This document shows positions 45,225-53,561 of a stretch of 64,000 nucleotides of DNA, piece after piece. Numbering within the stretch: the stretch's first letter is position 1; each line of letters opens with the position of its first letter. The position numbers were made by a program, and so were the translations under genes. The notes beneath the pieces were generated by a model, which did not search any database, was not told the DNA's origin, and saw only the letters and a program-made list of their open reading frames with translations. The DNA is from Bacteroidales bacterium (lineage in GTDB: Bacteria; Bacteroidota; Bacteroidia; Bacteroidales; UBA10428), in contig JAFGQZ010000026.1 in assembly GCA_016935435.1 (NCBI GenBank), positions 62,001-126,000 on the forward strand. The letters run 5' to 3'.

Positions 45225-45253
45225 GAAAAAAAGCTGTCGAAACCGACAGCTTT
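45225..45253 (-). terminator. Rho-independent terminator of the HU gene
   Basis: On the minus strand a 10-bp stem AAAGCTGTCG/CGACAGCTTT with a four-base GTTT loop runs into a string of T residues, 22 bases after the HU stop. Confidence 0.85.
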
Positions 45254-45274
45254 ATATTCGATAATTATTAAGGC

Positions 45275-45538
45275 TTATAAAGATAAATCTGCGCCTGGTT
45301 TAAATTTAGCAACTTTTTTTGCGGCTATTTTAATTTCTTTTCCTGTTTGTGGGTTCCTTCCTGTACGTGCTTTGCGATCAAGTACCGAGAATGTACCGAA
45401 TCCGATAAGGGTAATCTTGTCACCTTTTTTTAATTGTTCTTTTACAGAATCAACAAAAGCATTAAGTGCTTTTTCGTTGTCAACTTTTGTAAGGCCGTTT
45501 TCTGCTGCCATAGCAGAAATTAGTTCCGATTTATTCAT
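45275..45538 (-). CDS. hup: HU family DNA-binding protein
   Basis: 87 residues, the normal HU length. [51 protein letters not shown] (the DNA-clasping beta arm with its conserved Arg-Asn-Pro) and [11 protein letters not shown] at the end are diagnostic. HU bends DNA and compacts the nucleoid. It has its own strong terminator and lies apart from its neighbours. Confidence 0.96.
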   Translation of the reverse strand: MNKSELISAMAAENGLTKVDNEKALNAFVDSVKEQLKKGDKITLIGFGTFSVLDRKARTGRNPQTGKEIKIAAKKVAKFKPGADLSL

Positions 45539-45882
45539 AATTAAGGTATTAAATTATTTATTCAGAAATAAAATTAATCAATTATCCTTGATTCCCAAGT
45601 GCTGGCATTAATATTAAGGCTTTTTTATTAAGGTTTGTTTTGCCTGTTCTTAAACAGAATTGCCTAACAGATTGCTGTTTAGAGGTTTAGTGGGTGTTGA
45701 AAACATAGTGTTTTTCTGCCCCGTCTTTTAATAATTATCATAGAGGCTTTGCCCATACTTCAAAAGATAAACCGTCAGGCATGGTTTTTCATTCCTGCCT
45801 GACGGTTTAATTAGCGCGATTTATAATCTTCACTGAGAACTTAGGGGCTCTTAAATCTTAAGTATTAACCCGGTTTAAGGGG
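45539..45882. other. Gene-free spacer between HU and the chitinase gene
   Basis: About 340 bases with no credible gene. Its one clear structure is the long hairpin at 45769-45808; otherwise it is AT-rich and featureless to my eye. The HU promoter must lie in its first part, but no TAnnTTTG element stands out on the minus strand. Confidence 0.6.
45769..45808 (-). terminator. Probable terminator of the chitinase gene
   Basis: A perfect 13-bp stem, AAACCGTCAGGCA/TGCCTGACGGTTT, around a 14-base loop. On the minus strand it is followed by a weak T-rich tail (ATCTTTT). It lies 75 bases after the chitinase stop. Confidence 0.7.
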
Positions 45883-47787
45883 TTATTTAATGATTTTTTC
45901 GTTTTTAATAAATGCCCCGTTTACTATTTGTATTAAATAAAACCCCGGTTCGAACGAAGAAACATCTATTGTATTTGTTCCTTCGTCGAGAATATTCTGG
46001 GCGATACAATTACCAGATGAGTTGAAAATTCTGTATGTTGAATGACCGTTGAGGTAGTTATCAATTATTAACACATCGTTTACTTTTGTCGGATAGATGT
46101 CTATTGAGTAGCCTTCAGAGTTTTCTAACGAAGCATCGATGGACGATTTAGGCGCAGAATTAGTAATGGCAAACCAGTTTAAGTTCCAGCCGCCGCCGAG
46201 GGCTTTAATTCCAAAGCTTTGGTTGCCTGCAGTGAGGCTTACGGTGTGGCTTATGGTTGTCCATGTTTGCCAACCGCCGGTTGAAGGTACATTTATGCTG
46301 CCAAATACCGGTGAACCACCACCCCTTTCGAACTGAAGGCTTCCTCCGCCATTTTGGCTTGCCACCCTGTACTGTAAAGTGTATGTGCCATTCGAAGGAA
46401 TATTTATATTGTTATAGAGCATCCAGTCGTTGGCGTCAATCCAGCCAACATTCAGCCCGCCACCTGCATCGCTTGTTGTTTCGGTTTGTATGCCCGACAT
46501 CATGTTGTAGCTTTCAGCCTGTACCGTGAGGTTAAACGGCACTGTACCACCGCTTATGCTAAACCAGTTAATGTTATAGCCACCTGCCGGGGCAGTAATG
46601 GCAATATCCTGTACGCCCGCTGTAAGGGTTACATTATGGCTTATGGTAGTCCATGTTTGCCAACCGCCGGTTGATGGTACAGAGATAGAACCATAAGTTG
46701 TGCCTCCCCCAAGTTTTTCAATACGGATACTTCCTCCGCCGTTTTGGCTGGCAACACGGTATTGTACTGTATAGGTTCCGGTAGATGGAACATTCACCCG
46801 GTAAGCAATCCAATCATTAGCATCTATCCAACCAACATTTAACCCGCCGCCAGCGTCAGATGTTGTTTCGGTTTGAATTCCGCTCATAGAGCAATAGTTT
46901 TCGGCCTGCAAGGTTGCCGGAAGGTTAATGGTTGTGCAGTTTGATGTTCCTTTGCACAAAGTGCCAAGGGTGTTTACAATAGAGGTTATATCGCCATATT
47001 GCGTGGCTATGTCCCAAACCATAATACCTCCGCCGTTGGCTTTTGCCAGGTTTGTTTTCTGCACATGCAGGCTGGTGTAGTTGTCGGAAGAATAAAACGG
47101 CAACCCAAGAATTCGTTTTTCTTTTGGCACCCCGCGCCCGGCCCAGTATTCCAGTCCGCTTACTGCATACGAATAGGGAGCATTTGTCGGACAATTGCAA
47201 TCGTATGCCATAATATTTACCAAATCAAGCATCGAGAGATTCCCGAAATTATCGCCACTATATGCCCCGCCTGCAACCGCAGCAGTTAAAAGCTTGTTCA
47301 TGCCATGTATGCGGTTTCCCAGGGGTACCATTAAATTGTTCCATTTTGTTTGAGATGTAGGGTATTCCCAGTCAATGTCTATTCCATCAAGGTTATACTG
47401 GTTTACCAGTGCTGCACAGGCTTCCACAAAAGTGTTAATTGCTGCGGAACTGTTTGCAATCGACTCAAAAGGGGTGTTGTTGGGCGATGAGCTCAACCAG
47501 CCGCCCACCGAAAGCAGCACTTTAGTGTTGTTTGCATGTGCCCTGCTGACCAAGTCTATAAGTAAGGGCGCGTTTTCAATGGAGCCAATAGTGCCATTGG
47601 TGTTTGGTATGGCAAAGGCATAATTAATGTGGGTCCATTTCGAATAATCGATAGATGCAGCCGAGCCCACCCACGAGGGTTGATAACCAATGCTAACATA
47701 ACATTGTGCAGAGAGGTTTCCGGTTGACAAGCCAAAAGCCAACAGCCACAATGGCATCGGCCACAGATTCAGTAATAATCTTTTCAT
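45883..47787 (-). CDS. GH18 chitinase with two CBM6 domains and a T9SS C-terminal signal
   Basis: 634 residues. A signal peptide (cleavage near LSAQC) leads a GH18 barrel (about 28-285) with the active motif LDGIDIDWE, so Asp134, Asp137, Asp139 and catalytic Glu141 are all kept; LLSVGGW and NIMAYD are also family motifs. Two CBM6-like carbohydrate-binding modules follow (about 292-410 and 420-545), each with QAE(N/S)Y, IQTETTSDAGGGLNVGWIDANDW and VPSTGGWQTWTTIS. The last 80 residues (YSIDIYPTKVNDVLI to EKIIK) are a type A T9SS sorting domain. It is expected to be exported across the outer membrane by T9SS and to degrade chitin or related glycans. Confidence 0.92.
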   Translation of the reverse strand: MKRLLLNLWPMPLWLLAFGLSTGNLSAQCYVSIGYQPSWVGSAASIDYSKWTHINYAFAIPNTNGTIGSIENAPLLIDLVSRAHANNTKVLLSVGGWLSSSPNNTPFESIANSSAAINTFVEACAALVNQYNLDGIDIDWEYPTSQTKWNNLMVPLGNRIHGMNKLLTAAVAGGAYSGDNFGNLSMLDLVNIMAYDCNCPTNAPYSYAVSGLEYWAGRGVPKEKRILGLPFYSSDNYTSLHVQKTNLAKANGGGIMVWDIATQYGDITSIVNTLGTLCKGTSNCTTINLPATLQAENYCSMSGIQTETTSDAGGGLNVGWIDANDWIAYRVNVPSTGTYTVQYRVASQNGGGSIRIEKLGGGTTYGSISVPSTGGWQTWTTISHNVTLTAGVQDIAITAPAGGYNINWFSISGGTVPFNLTVQAESYNMMSGIQTETTSDAGGGLNVGWIDANDWMLYNNINIPSNGTYTLQYRVASQNGGGSLQFERGGGSPVFGSINVPSTGGWQTWTTISHTVSLTAGNQSFGIKALGGGWNLNWFAITNSAPKSSIDASLENSEGYSIDIYPTKVNDVLIIDNYLNGHSTYRIFNSSGNCIAQNILDEGTNTIDVSSFEPGFYLIQIVNGAFIKNEKIIK

Positions 47788-47842
47788 AGTTTAAAAAGTT
47801 AGGTAAATAAATATAGTTAGACTAAACAAAAGTATTTAGTTG

Positions 47843-47850
47843 CAAAATTA
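47843..47850 (-). promoter_or_regulatory. Candidate -7 promoter element for the chitinase gene
   Basis: The minus strand reads TAATTTTG, matching TAnnTTTG, 55 bases before the chitinase ATG. No clear -33 TTG. Confidence 0.45.
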
Positions 47851-48059
47851 GTGGCGTATCGTAGCCGGTTAATCAGTGCCTTTTGGTTACCGGCGCATAA
47901 AAGGGGCAATACAGAAAAGATTTTCTGCCCCAACATCTTGCCTGTGTAAAAATTCTATTAGTGAACCTTACCGAGGGTTATTCATTTATCCAATTCACCT
48001 TGAACTTATTAAAATTTCAGGTTTTGGAGCCTTTAAATATAATAAAAGTTTATAAAAAA

Positions 48060-48071
48060 GCAAACGTTTGC
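48060..48071. promoter_or_regulatory. Palindrome GCAAACGTTTGC, LacI-family-type operator candidate
   Basis: A perfect 12-base palindrome. LacI/CcpA-family regulators commonly bind sites built around AAACGTTT. It is 270 bases upstream of the chitinase start, rather far, and no LacI gene lies in the window. Confidence 0.3.
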
Positions 48072-48268
48072 GCAGTAAACATAACAAATCTACAATGCAA
48101 ATCGGTTCTGTTTTGTCTTGATTTATTGGTTATTTCAGTTGTTGGTAAAAGATTAAAAACTTGATTTTTTCTACAACTTTTCGTCTCTTAACGACTAAGA
48201 TTTTCAGGGATTTATTTCCTTTCCCGATCTTAAGTCACAAACGCTTCATTTCCTCAGGGGCGAAAGAT

Positions 48269-49003
48269 TTATTTCTTGAGTGCAGCTTTGGTGAAAATAT
48301 ATTCTGGTATCACCTGGTTGAATTTTATGCTGGTAATTTTAAATTCGGTACCATCGCCCTGTTTGAGCATATCTTTATAAACAATGCTTGTCGGGAACCA
48401 CCTTCCGTCGATTTTTATTATATTGCCCATAGCTGATTGTTTTAACAACTGGCCGCTTTTCGCAAAGAGTTCCTCACGCAATGGCACATATCGTTCATTG
48501 TCGATCCAAATTTTACGCTTGGCATACGCTACATCGGTAACCTTGGCATTTAGTTCCAATACCCAGGTATTTCTGCCATCGATATTCTCGCTTCCGTTTA
48601 CAGTGGCGGAATATAAATCGGTAAGTTTGCGGTCGTCCATCATGTCTTCGTAAGAAAGATCGGAACCCATTACCGATTGTCGCAACATGTGCCCCGATAT
48701 TTGAATGGTCCGATCGGTTGAAGGGGAATAAATCCATAGCTGGTTTTCGAGTTTCAGCATTTTGGTGCCTTGTTCGCGCGCTGGCGACAAATACTCGGTA
48801 AATGCTTTCTTGTCGCCAATGGAATAAGACTTCGATGTAATGGTACGGCTCCCCCTTTTGCCGTTGATTGTCATGGTGGATTCGAATACACGGTTCTCCG
48901 ACGACATGTTTTGGTCAACTTTTTTTAGTATTTCATCGGCATTTTGGGCATTGAGGTCCAGAAAGCTGATTATGGCCAATAATGAATAAACAATCCGTTT
49001 CAT
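48269..49003 (-). CDS. LolA-like outer-membrane lipoprotein-sorting family protein
   Basis: About 244 residues from ATG 49003 (MKRIVYSLLAIISFLDLNAQ), which gives a signal peptide; the longer track start is not supported. The body fits the LolA-like (PF17131-type) family: NADEILKKVDQNMSSENRVFESTMTINGKRGSRTI, YLSPAREQGTKMLKLENQLWIYSPSTDRTIQISGHMLRQSVMGSDLSYEDMM, then RKIWIDNERYVPLREELF. Members have a half-open beta-barrel able to hold a lipid-like ligand in the periplasm. Last gene of the TetR/porin/ABC operon, so it probably shuttles the exported molecule between the inner-membrane transporter and the outer membrane. Confidence 0.85.
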   Translation of the reverse strand: MKRIVYSLLAIISFLDLNAQNADEILKKVDQNMSSENRVFESTMTINGKRGSRTITSKSYSIGDKKAFTEYLSPAREQGTKMLKLENQLWIYSPSTDRTIQISGHMLRQSVMGSDLSYEDMMDDRKLTDLYSATVNGSENIDGRNTWVLELNAKVTDVAYAKRKIWIDNERYVPLREELFAKSGQLLKQSAMGNIIKIDGRWFPTSIVYKDMLKQGDGTEFKITSIKFNQVIPEYIFTKAALKK

Positions 49004-49028
49004 GGTGTAAGTTTTTAAAAGTTGTTTA

Positions 49029-49058
49029 CATAGCGGTTTAAAATTTCTTCCACCGCAG
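49029..49058. repeat. Dispersed 30-base repeat, copy 1
   Basis: catagcggtttaaaattt and following bases match the copy at 51566-51595 in 29 of 30 positions. It lies in the spacer between the last permease gene and the LolA-like gene. Confidence 0.8.
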
Positions 49059-49078
49059 GGGTGCAATTAGTTTCCTCC

Positions 49079-50359
49079 TCAGGCTTCGAGTTCTTTAAAC
49101 AATTGTGCCGTTTTCCTTTTATATATACCAATACCCGAAAGCATTGTGCCAATTACAGTAGAAACCACCCCGGGAATAAAGCCTATATAGAAATCTGGCG
49201 GGGTTATCCTGGAGCGTACAAGGTTAGGCATCATAATTCCGGTTGTGGCATTTTTTGTAAATTCGCTTATATCGAGCCCGTAAGTTTGCATTAACCACGA
49301 CAAAAACAGGCCTGTAGAAGTGCCAATAATTGTTCCGGCAACGCCTACCATTACCGATTCAAGCACCATTGAGCGGTAAACATGGCCTTTTTCTTCCCCA
49401 ATAGCAATGCGCACCCCAATTTCGCCATAGCGGCGCAATCCGCCGAGCAGCCCTGCATTCCATAAAACCAGCGACATGGCAAGCATGAAAATAAAAGTAA
49501 TTATGGTGCCCATACTTTTAGTTAAATCGACATATAGCGATAAGCCTTCCTGATCCCTTAGGCGAAGCATAACAGGACTATACTCACCTGTCTCCCCTAC
49601 AAATAGTTTTTCAGACTTTGCCATTACAATTTCTGCCAGTTCATCATTATAGTAACCACCAGGGAAGAAGCCAATAATTTCGCCGACGGCATCGGTCATA
49701 TCAAGGGCAAGTTGTATATCTCTTATGTCTGCAATAACTGTTCCCCTGTCGAGTCCGGTATTTCCAAAACGCACAGTTCCGGCTACACTAAAATTGTAAA
49801 AAGCCATGCTTCCACCCATTGTAGAGCCAATAAGGGTAACCATGTCGCCTGAATTTACACCAAGTTTTTGCGAAAAATCTTCGCTAAGCAGAATTTCTCC
49901 CTCTTTTGTCGGAAGATTGCCCCTGACAAGCGATTTTGCCAGGTTCAGCCTCAGAGCCTCTTTAGAGCCTGTTGAAAATAAATCAAGGCCGATGCCCATG
50001 GCCGGTCCCTGGCTTTTGGTTTCGCCTTGTTCATCGGGAACATCTATTAACCCCCCGAATTTAATACGGCAAGCCCAGTCAATATCCGGAAAAGTATCTT
50101 CAAGTTTCAGTATAAGGTTGCTGGCATCCAAAATGGCCAGGTCGTTTGGTGCCTGGTTTATATTGTCGGCATAAGCCTTAGTTGTTACTTTTACGTGTCC
50201 GGTATTGAAGCGGGCGGTTTGTTCAATCATATCTACCATTATGCCATTGATATACCCGCGGGCAAATACTACAAGGGTAACCCCAATAGCAACAACAATT
50301 AAGGGCAGCAGGCTCCGGCTTTTGTCCCTTATCAGACCTTTTAGTAAAAATCGTATCAT
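49079..50359 (-). CDS. ABC transporter permease, FtsX/MacB type (second permease)
   Basis: About 426 residues from ATG 50359 (MIRFLLKGLIRDKSRSLL), which overlaps the upstream permease stop as ATGA; the track's longer start is not used. One N-terminal helix, a large periplasmic domain (about 55-290) and three C-terminal helices (IITFIFMLAMSLVLWNAGLLGG, VMVGVAGTIIGTSTGLFLSWL and PDFYIGFIPGVVSTVIGTML) fit FtsX-domain permeases. VRIAIGEEKGHVYRSMVLES is the family's coupling region. Works with the neighbouring permease as a heterodimer with the LolD-like ATPase. Confidence 0.88.
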   Translation of the reverse strand: MIRFLLKGLIRDKSRSLLPLIVVAIGVTLVVFARGYINGIMVDMIEQTARFNTGHVKVTTKAYADNINQAPNDLAILDASNLILKLEDTFPDIDWACRIKFGGLIDVPDEQGETKSQGPAMGIGLDLFSTGSKEALRLNLAKSLVRGNLPTKEGEILLSEDFSQKLGVNSGDMVTLIGSTMGGSMAFYNFSVAGTVRFGNTGLDRGTVIADIRDIQLALDMTDAVGEIIGFFPGGYYNDELAEIVMAKSEKLFVGETGEYSPVMLRLRDQEGLSLYVDLTKSMGTIITFIFMLAMSLVLWNAGLLGGLRRYGEIGVRIAIGEEKGHVYRSMVLESVMVGVAGTIIGTSTGLFLSWLMQTYGLDISEFTKNATTGIMMPNLVRSRITPPDFYIGFIPGVVSTVIGTMLSGIGIYKRKTAQLFKELEA

Positions 50360-51534
50360 TGTATTTTCCCCCTTAATGCTTCTGTTGGGTTCATTTTTGC
50401 TATTTTTCTTGATGGCCAGTAGCTTACAATTGTTGTTGCCATAAGTACCAGAATGGTTGTGCCAACAATCAGCGATCCACTGTAAACAGGGTACATGGTT
50501 TCGGCAATAGCAAAACCATATTCGGCCGATGACACTCCCAGCGAAATGCCTTTTTTCGCAAACCACATTAGAAACGGAATGCCATAAATAGCACCCACAA
50601 CTGCAGCCAGAATTGCATTCATGGCGCCTTCGATGGTAAACAGCCCCACTACCTGTCCACGGGTGTAACCCAAGGCTACGTATGTGCCTATCTCTTTTTG
50701 CCGACGGAAAATTGATAACACCTGTGTGTCGAAAATTGCCAGAAGTGCGAGAATAAGCAGTATGGAGTAAAAAATGGCCTGGCCTGCCGATTTTGTTTTT
50801 ATCATTTCTTCAACCTCGCTTACCAGGGTTTCGAAGGTCATAAGTTTCCACTCTCCCGTGTCGCCCCTTCTTATTAAATTTCCATCGCGAAAGGTGAAAA
50901 CAGTAGCTTCGTTTGGCAGCATTGCCATCGATTGTAAGTTTTCAATTGGTATCCAAACCTGTGCCAGATCAACAGTTGGAACATTGGTGGTAAATATTTG
51001 TGTTATGCAAATTTCCGCAGCATCGAAGGTACCGTTTGCATCGCGCCAGCGAATAGTTAGGTAATCGCCTGTTTGAAGTTTATTGGCACGGGCCATGTTG
51101 GCCCCTATAATTGCCGGAATGGCACCCACTGTTGTATCAAGGTTTTGCGTGGGCAGTTTCAATAGGTTTTGCTTCGGATGGATTCCCTTTATTAATACGG
51201 GCTGCATCCTTCCCCCGGGGTAAATTGTTCCCTGTGTAATAAGCACGGGTACCATATTTCCGTTGGCAATTTCTTCTTTAAATTCGGGCGGAACGGGTGC
51301 GTGTGCATCAGACAGGCTAAATGCATCGTACGGGTCGTAGTTTCTGTGCCAGTATTGCCCGCCACCAATCTCCCAGTCGGCCATGTCGTTTTTTGCCTGT
51401 CGGTCCCAGCCAACTAATATTCCCTTGGCGGCAATGATAATGACAAACGAGAACGACAATACAATAACATTGAGCCAGGTGCGCAGCCCGGCACCAATAA
51501 GGTTTTTAAATGCCAGTTTAAATGCCAGTTTCAT
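50356..51534 (-). CDS. ABC transporter permease, FtsX/MacB type (first permease)
   Basis: 392 residues. N-terminal helix (LRTWLNVIVLSFSFVIIIAAKGILVGW), periplasmic domain, and three C-terminal helices (IFYSILLILALLAIFDTQVLSIFRRQKEIGTYVALGYTRGQVVGLFTIEG is the coupling region). Start is ATG 51534. Its stop overlaps the second permease's start by four bases (ATGA), so the two are made in equal amounts. The ATPase gene ends 91 bases upstream. Confidence 0.88.
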   Translation of the reverse strand: MKLAFKLAFKNLIGAGLRTWLNVIVLSFSFVIIIAAKGILVGWDRQAKNDMADWEIGGGQYWHRNYDPYDAFSLSDAHAPVPPEFKEEIANGNMVPVLITQGTIYPGGRMQPVLIKGIHPKQNLLKLPTQNLDTTVGAIPAIIGANMARANKLQTGDYLTIRWRDANGTFDAAEICITQIFTTNVPTVDLAQVWIPIENLQSMAMLPNEATVFTFRDGNLIRRGDTGEWKLMTFETLVSEVEEMIKTKSAGQAIFYSILLILALLAIFDTQVLSIFRRQKEIGTYVALGYTRGQVVGLFTIEGAMNAILAAVVGAIYGIPFLMWFAKKGISLGVSSAEYGFAIAETMYPVYSGSLIVGTTILVLMATTIVSYWPSRKIAKMNPTEALRGKIQ

Positions 51535-51565
51535 TGTATTAGGTTTTTTCTTCGCGTCTTGGCGT

Positions 51566-51595
51566 CATAGCGGTTTAAAATTTCTTCCACCACAG
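51566..51595. repeat. Dispersed 30-base repeat, copy 2
   Basis: Matches the copy at 49029-49058 in 29 of 30 positions, and lies in the spacer between the ATPase and first permease genes of the same operon. It is preceded by ttcttcgcgtcttggcgt and followed by cagaggcgcagaggcgcaaagg. Confidence 0.8.
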
Positions 51596-51625
51596 AGGCG
51601 CAGAGGCGCAAAGGTTTTTGTTTTA

Positions 51626-52318
51626 CTAATTTGTTACATCTTTATCTATCATCCCGTCTTTCAGGTAAATTTTTCTTTTCAGGTAACCGATAACCTTATC
51701 ATCGTGGGTGGCAAAAAGGAAAGTTGTTTTTAGCTCTTCGTTCATCCTGGCCATGGTTTGTAAAATATTATGCGAATTTACGGCATCGAGGTTTGCAGTT
51801 GGCTCGTCGGCAAGCACAATGGAAGGCGTTTTTACCATTGCGCGGGCAATTGCAACCCTTTGGCATTCGCCACCTGAAAGTTGTGGGGGCTTTTGTTTTA
51901 TTTTATCAGTAAGCCCTACCCATTCAAGAGCTCCCATCACCAATTTTTTGCGTTCATTAGCAGAGTAGTTTAGCAGCAATAAAGGGAACTCAACATTTTC
52001 GTAAACCGTATGTACCTGCAATAGGTTGTAGCTCTGAAAAATAAATCCTATTTTTTCTTTGCGGAGCTTAGCTGCTTCTTTGGCGGTAAGTTTCCCGATC
52101 GATTGGCCCAATACAAGGGCTTTGCCATCGGAGGGCGAATCGAGCGATCCTAAGATATTTAGCAGGGTGGTTTTTCCTGAACCGCTTGGCCCTATTAAGC
52201 CGGCAAACTCCCCTGTTCCAAGTTTAAGGTCGATACCTTTAAGTGCAGAAAACTCGCCTTTTCCCATCGGAAAAATCTTTGTTAATCTTTCTGTTTTTAT
52301 CACCGGAATGTTTTCCAT
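51626..52318 (-). CDS. ABC transporter ATP-binding protein, LolD/MacB type
   Basis: 230 residues. Walker A GPSGSGKTTLLNILG, Q-loop FIFQSYNLL, signature LSGGECQRVAIARAM, Walker B IVLADEPTANLD and switch His in FATHDDKV are all present. These features match the LolD/MacB subclass, which powers mechanotransmission-type export or lipoprotein release. Cytoplasmic partner of the two FtsX-type permeases encoded just downstream. Confidence 0.93.
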   Translation of the reverse strand: MENIPVIKTERLTKIFPMGKGEFSALKGIDLKLGTGEFAGLIGPSGSGKTTLLNILGSLDSPSDGKALVLGQSIGKLTAKEAAKLRKEKIGFIFQSYNLLQVHTVYENVEFPLLLLNYSANERKKLVMGALEWVGLTDKIKQKPPQLSGGECQRVAIARAMVKTPSIVLADEPTANLDAVNSHNILQTMARMNEELKTTFLFATHDDKVIGYLKRKIYLKDGMIDKDVTN

Positions 52319-52412
52319 TGCAAAACTTTTAAGTTATATAAACCTGTTAATGTTTTTTAATATACAGTTTTTTACCCAGAATTGAAACCGGCCTATACAT
52401 GGGTTTGTTAAG

Positions 52413-53561
52413 TTAATAATTAATGACAAGCATTGCCTGTATTCCGGTTCCGGCATATAAAACGCCATTGTCGCTTTGGGCCGGTAAGTAATACTCTTTA
52501 GGGTTAAAATACCCCATAAGGTAGAGAGTTTTACTTTTAAACTGATGTTGCCAGTTAATAAAATTGTAGGTTTTATGGCTTTTCCAGTCGAAATAAACAA
52601 TTGCGTTTATGTTGTCGAAAATCCCAAGGGGGTACCCCAGGTTTAAGAGGGAAAAAGTTCCAGTACTTTCGAAGGAAAAAGGTTTTTCGCTAAACGAAAA
52701 AAGCAATTGTTCGAAAACAATATTCAGGCCGTTGCCACATCCGAAAGTATAATCGGCACCTGCGTTAAGAATATGCTGGTTCGTGTAAATGCCTGCTTTT
52801 TTAGAAACATTCGACCATGTAGCCTCCAGCCAGCAGCCAACAACAATATCGAGTTTGAAGTCGAAACCTATTCTGTTTTCGGGTGAATAGGCTTGCCGAA
52901 AGTTCGTATCGGCGGGCATTCTGTAAATGGCTGTACGGTGATGGTACGTAACTGCGGCCTCGCCTGCCGGAAGGGGGTGTTGGAACCTGCCGCCAAATTC
53001 CGGGCTGTTTTTTCGGGTTTTTAGAGGCTCCCACCCTTTTAGCTGGTTATTGCCATATAGGCCCCATAGCCAGATGTTGGCATTATTTAAAAAGTAATAC
53101 CTTGCTAGTGCCCCCCATACACCATCGGTCAGACGGAGCGGATCTCGCGGGTCCATCTGGTCGAACCACATTAGCGGTCTGAGCATTGTTGCAGATCCAA
53201 AATTTATTTTCTGCAGCCCGGCGCGAAATTCAAACTGGGCAGAAGAATATCTTGCCCACAAACGATAGGGTTTAACGTTCCCGTCTAGCGACAAAGTGTC
53301 AAAAGGCAGTGAGCCTGCATTCCCTAAAATGTTTGCTGAGGCTTCAATATCGATAAGGCTATTTGTTGTAAGCTTATGTTCGTAATTGATTTGTGGAATA
53401 AAGCGTATGCCGCCCCAAAGATGCAATTTATTTTCACTGTTCAGGTGGGTGTAAGCTGTAAGCAGCCCCTTAAATGTAATGGTGTCCCCGGCACGAAGCT
53501 GACAGAAAGCCAGGGCAGTAAGAATACCTGTTAATATGCGAAAGTTGGTTTGCATAATCAA
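52413..53561 (-). CDS. Outer-membrane porin-like protein (DUF1302-like)
   Basis: 382 residues with a signal peptide (LTGILTALAFCQLRAGD). The mature chain is a beta-barrel with LWARYSSAQFEFRAGLQKINFGSATMLRPLMWFDQMDPRDPLRLTDGVWG, a stretch that recalls DUF1302-type outer-membrane proteins, which are often linked to LolA-like proteins and lipid-exporting RND pumps. Here the pump is an ABC system instead. Its start overlaps the TetR stop (ATGA), so the regulator and porin are coupled. Confidence 0.7.
   Translation of the reverse strand: MIMQTNFRILTGILTALAFCQLRAGDTITFKGLLTAYTHLNSENKLHLWGGIRFIPQINYEHKLTTNSLIDIEASANILGNAGSLPFDTLSLDGNVKPYRLWARYSSAQFEFRAGLQKINFGSATMLRPLMWFDQMDPRDPLRLTDGVWGALARYYFLNNANIWLWGLYGNNQLKGWEPLKTRKNSPEFGGRFQHPLPAGEAAVTYHHRTAIYRMPADTNFRQAYSPENRIGFDFKLDIVVGCWLEATWSNVSKKAGIYTNQHILNAGADYTFGCGNGLNIVFEQLLFSFSEKPFSFESTGTFSLLNLGYPLGIFDNINAIVYFDWKSHKTYNFINWQHQFKSKTLYLMGYFNPKEYYLPAQSDNGVLYAGTGIQAMLVINY

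Larger units (their letters stand above)
47788..48268. other. Gene-free spacer with promoter and hairpin signals
   Basis: About 480 bases without a credible gene. Contents seen: a TAATTTTG element for the chitinase (minus strand, 47843-47850), an inverted repeat GCCGGT/ACCGGC (about 47864-47894), a hairpin GGGGCA/TGCCCC with inner CAGAAAA/TTTTCTG (47903-47931), and a palindrome GCAAACGTTTGC at 48060-48071. Confidence 0.6.

Noticed and set aside
47961-48164. Plus-strand ORF of 67 residues in the spacer upstream of the chitinase
   Set aside because: Composition and lack of any start context look random, and it contains the palindrome and other spacer signals.
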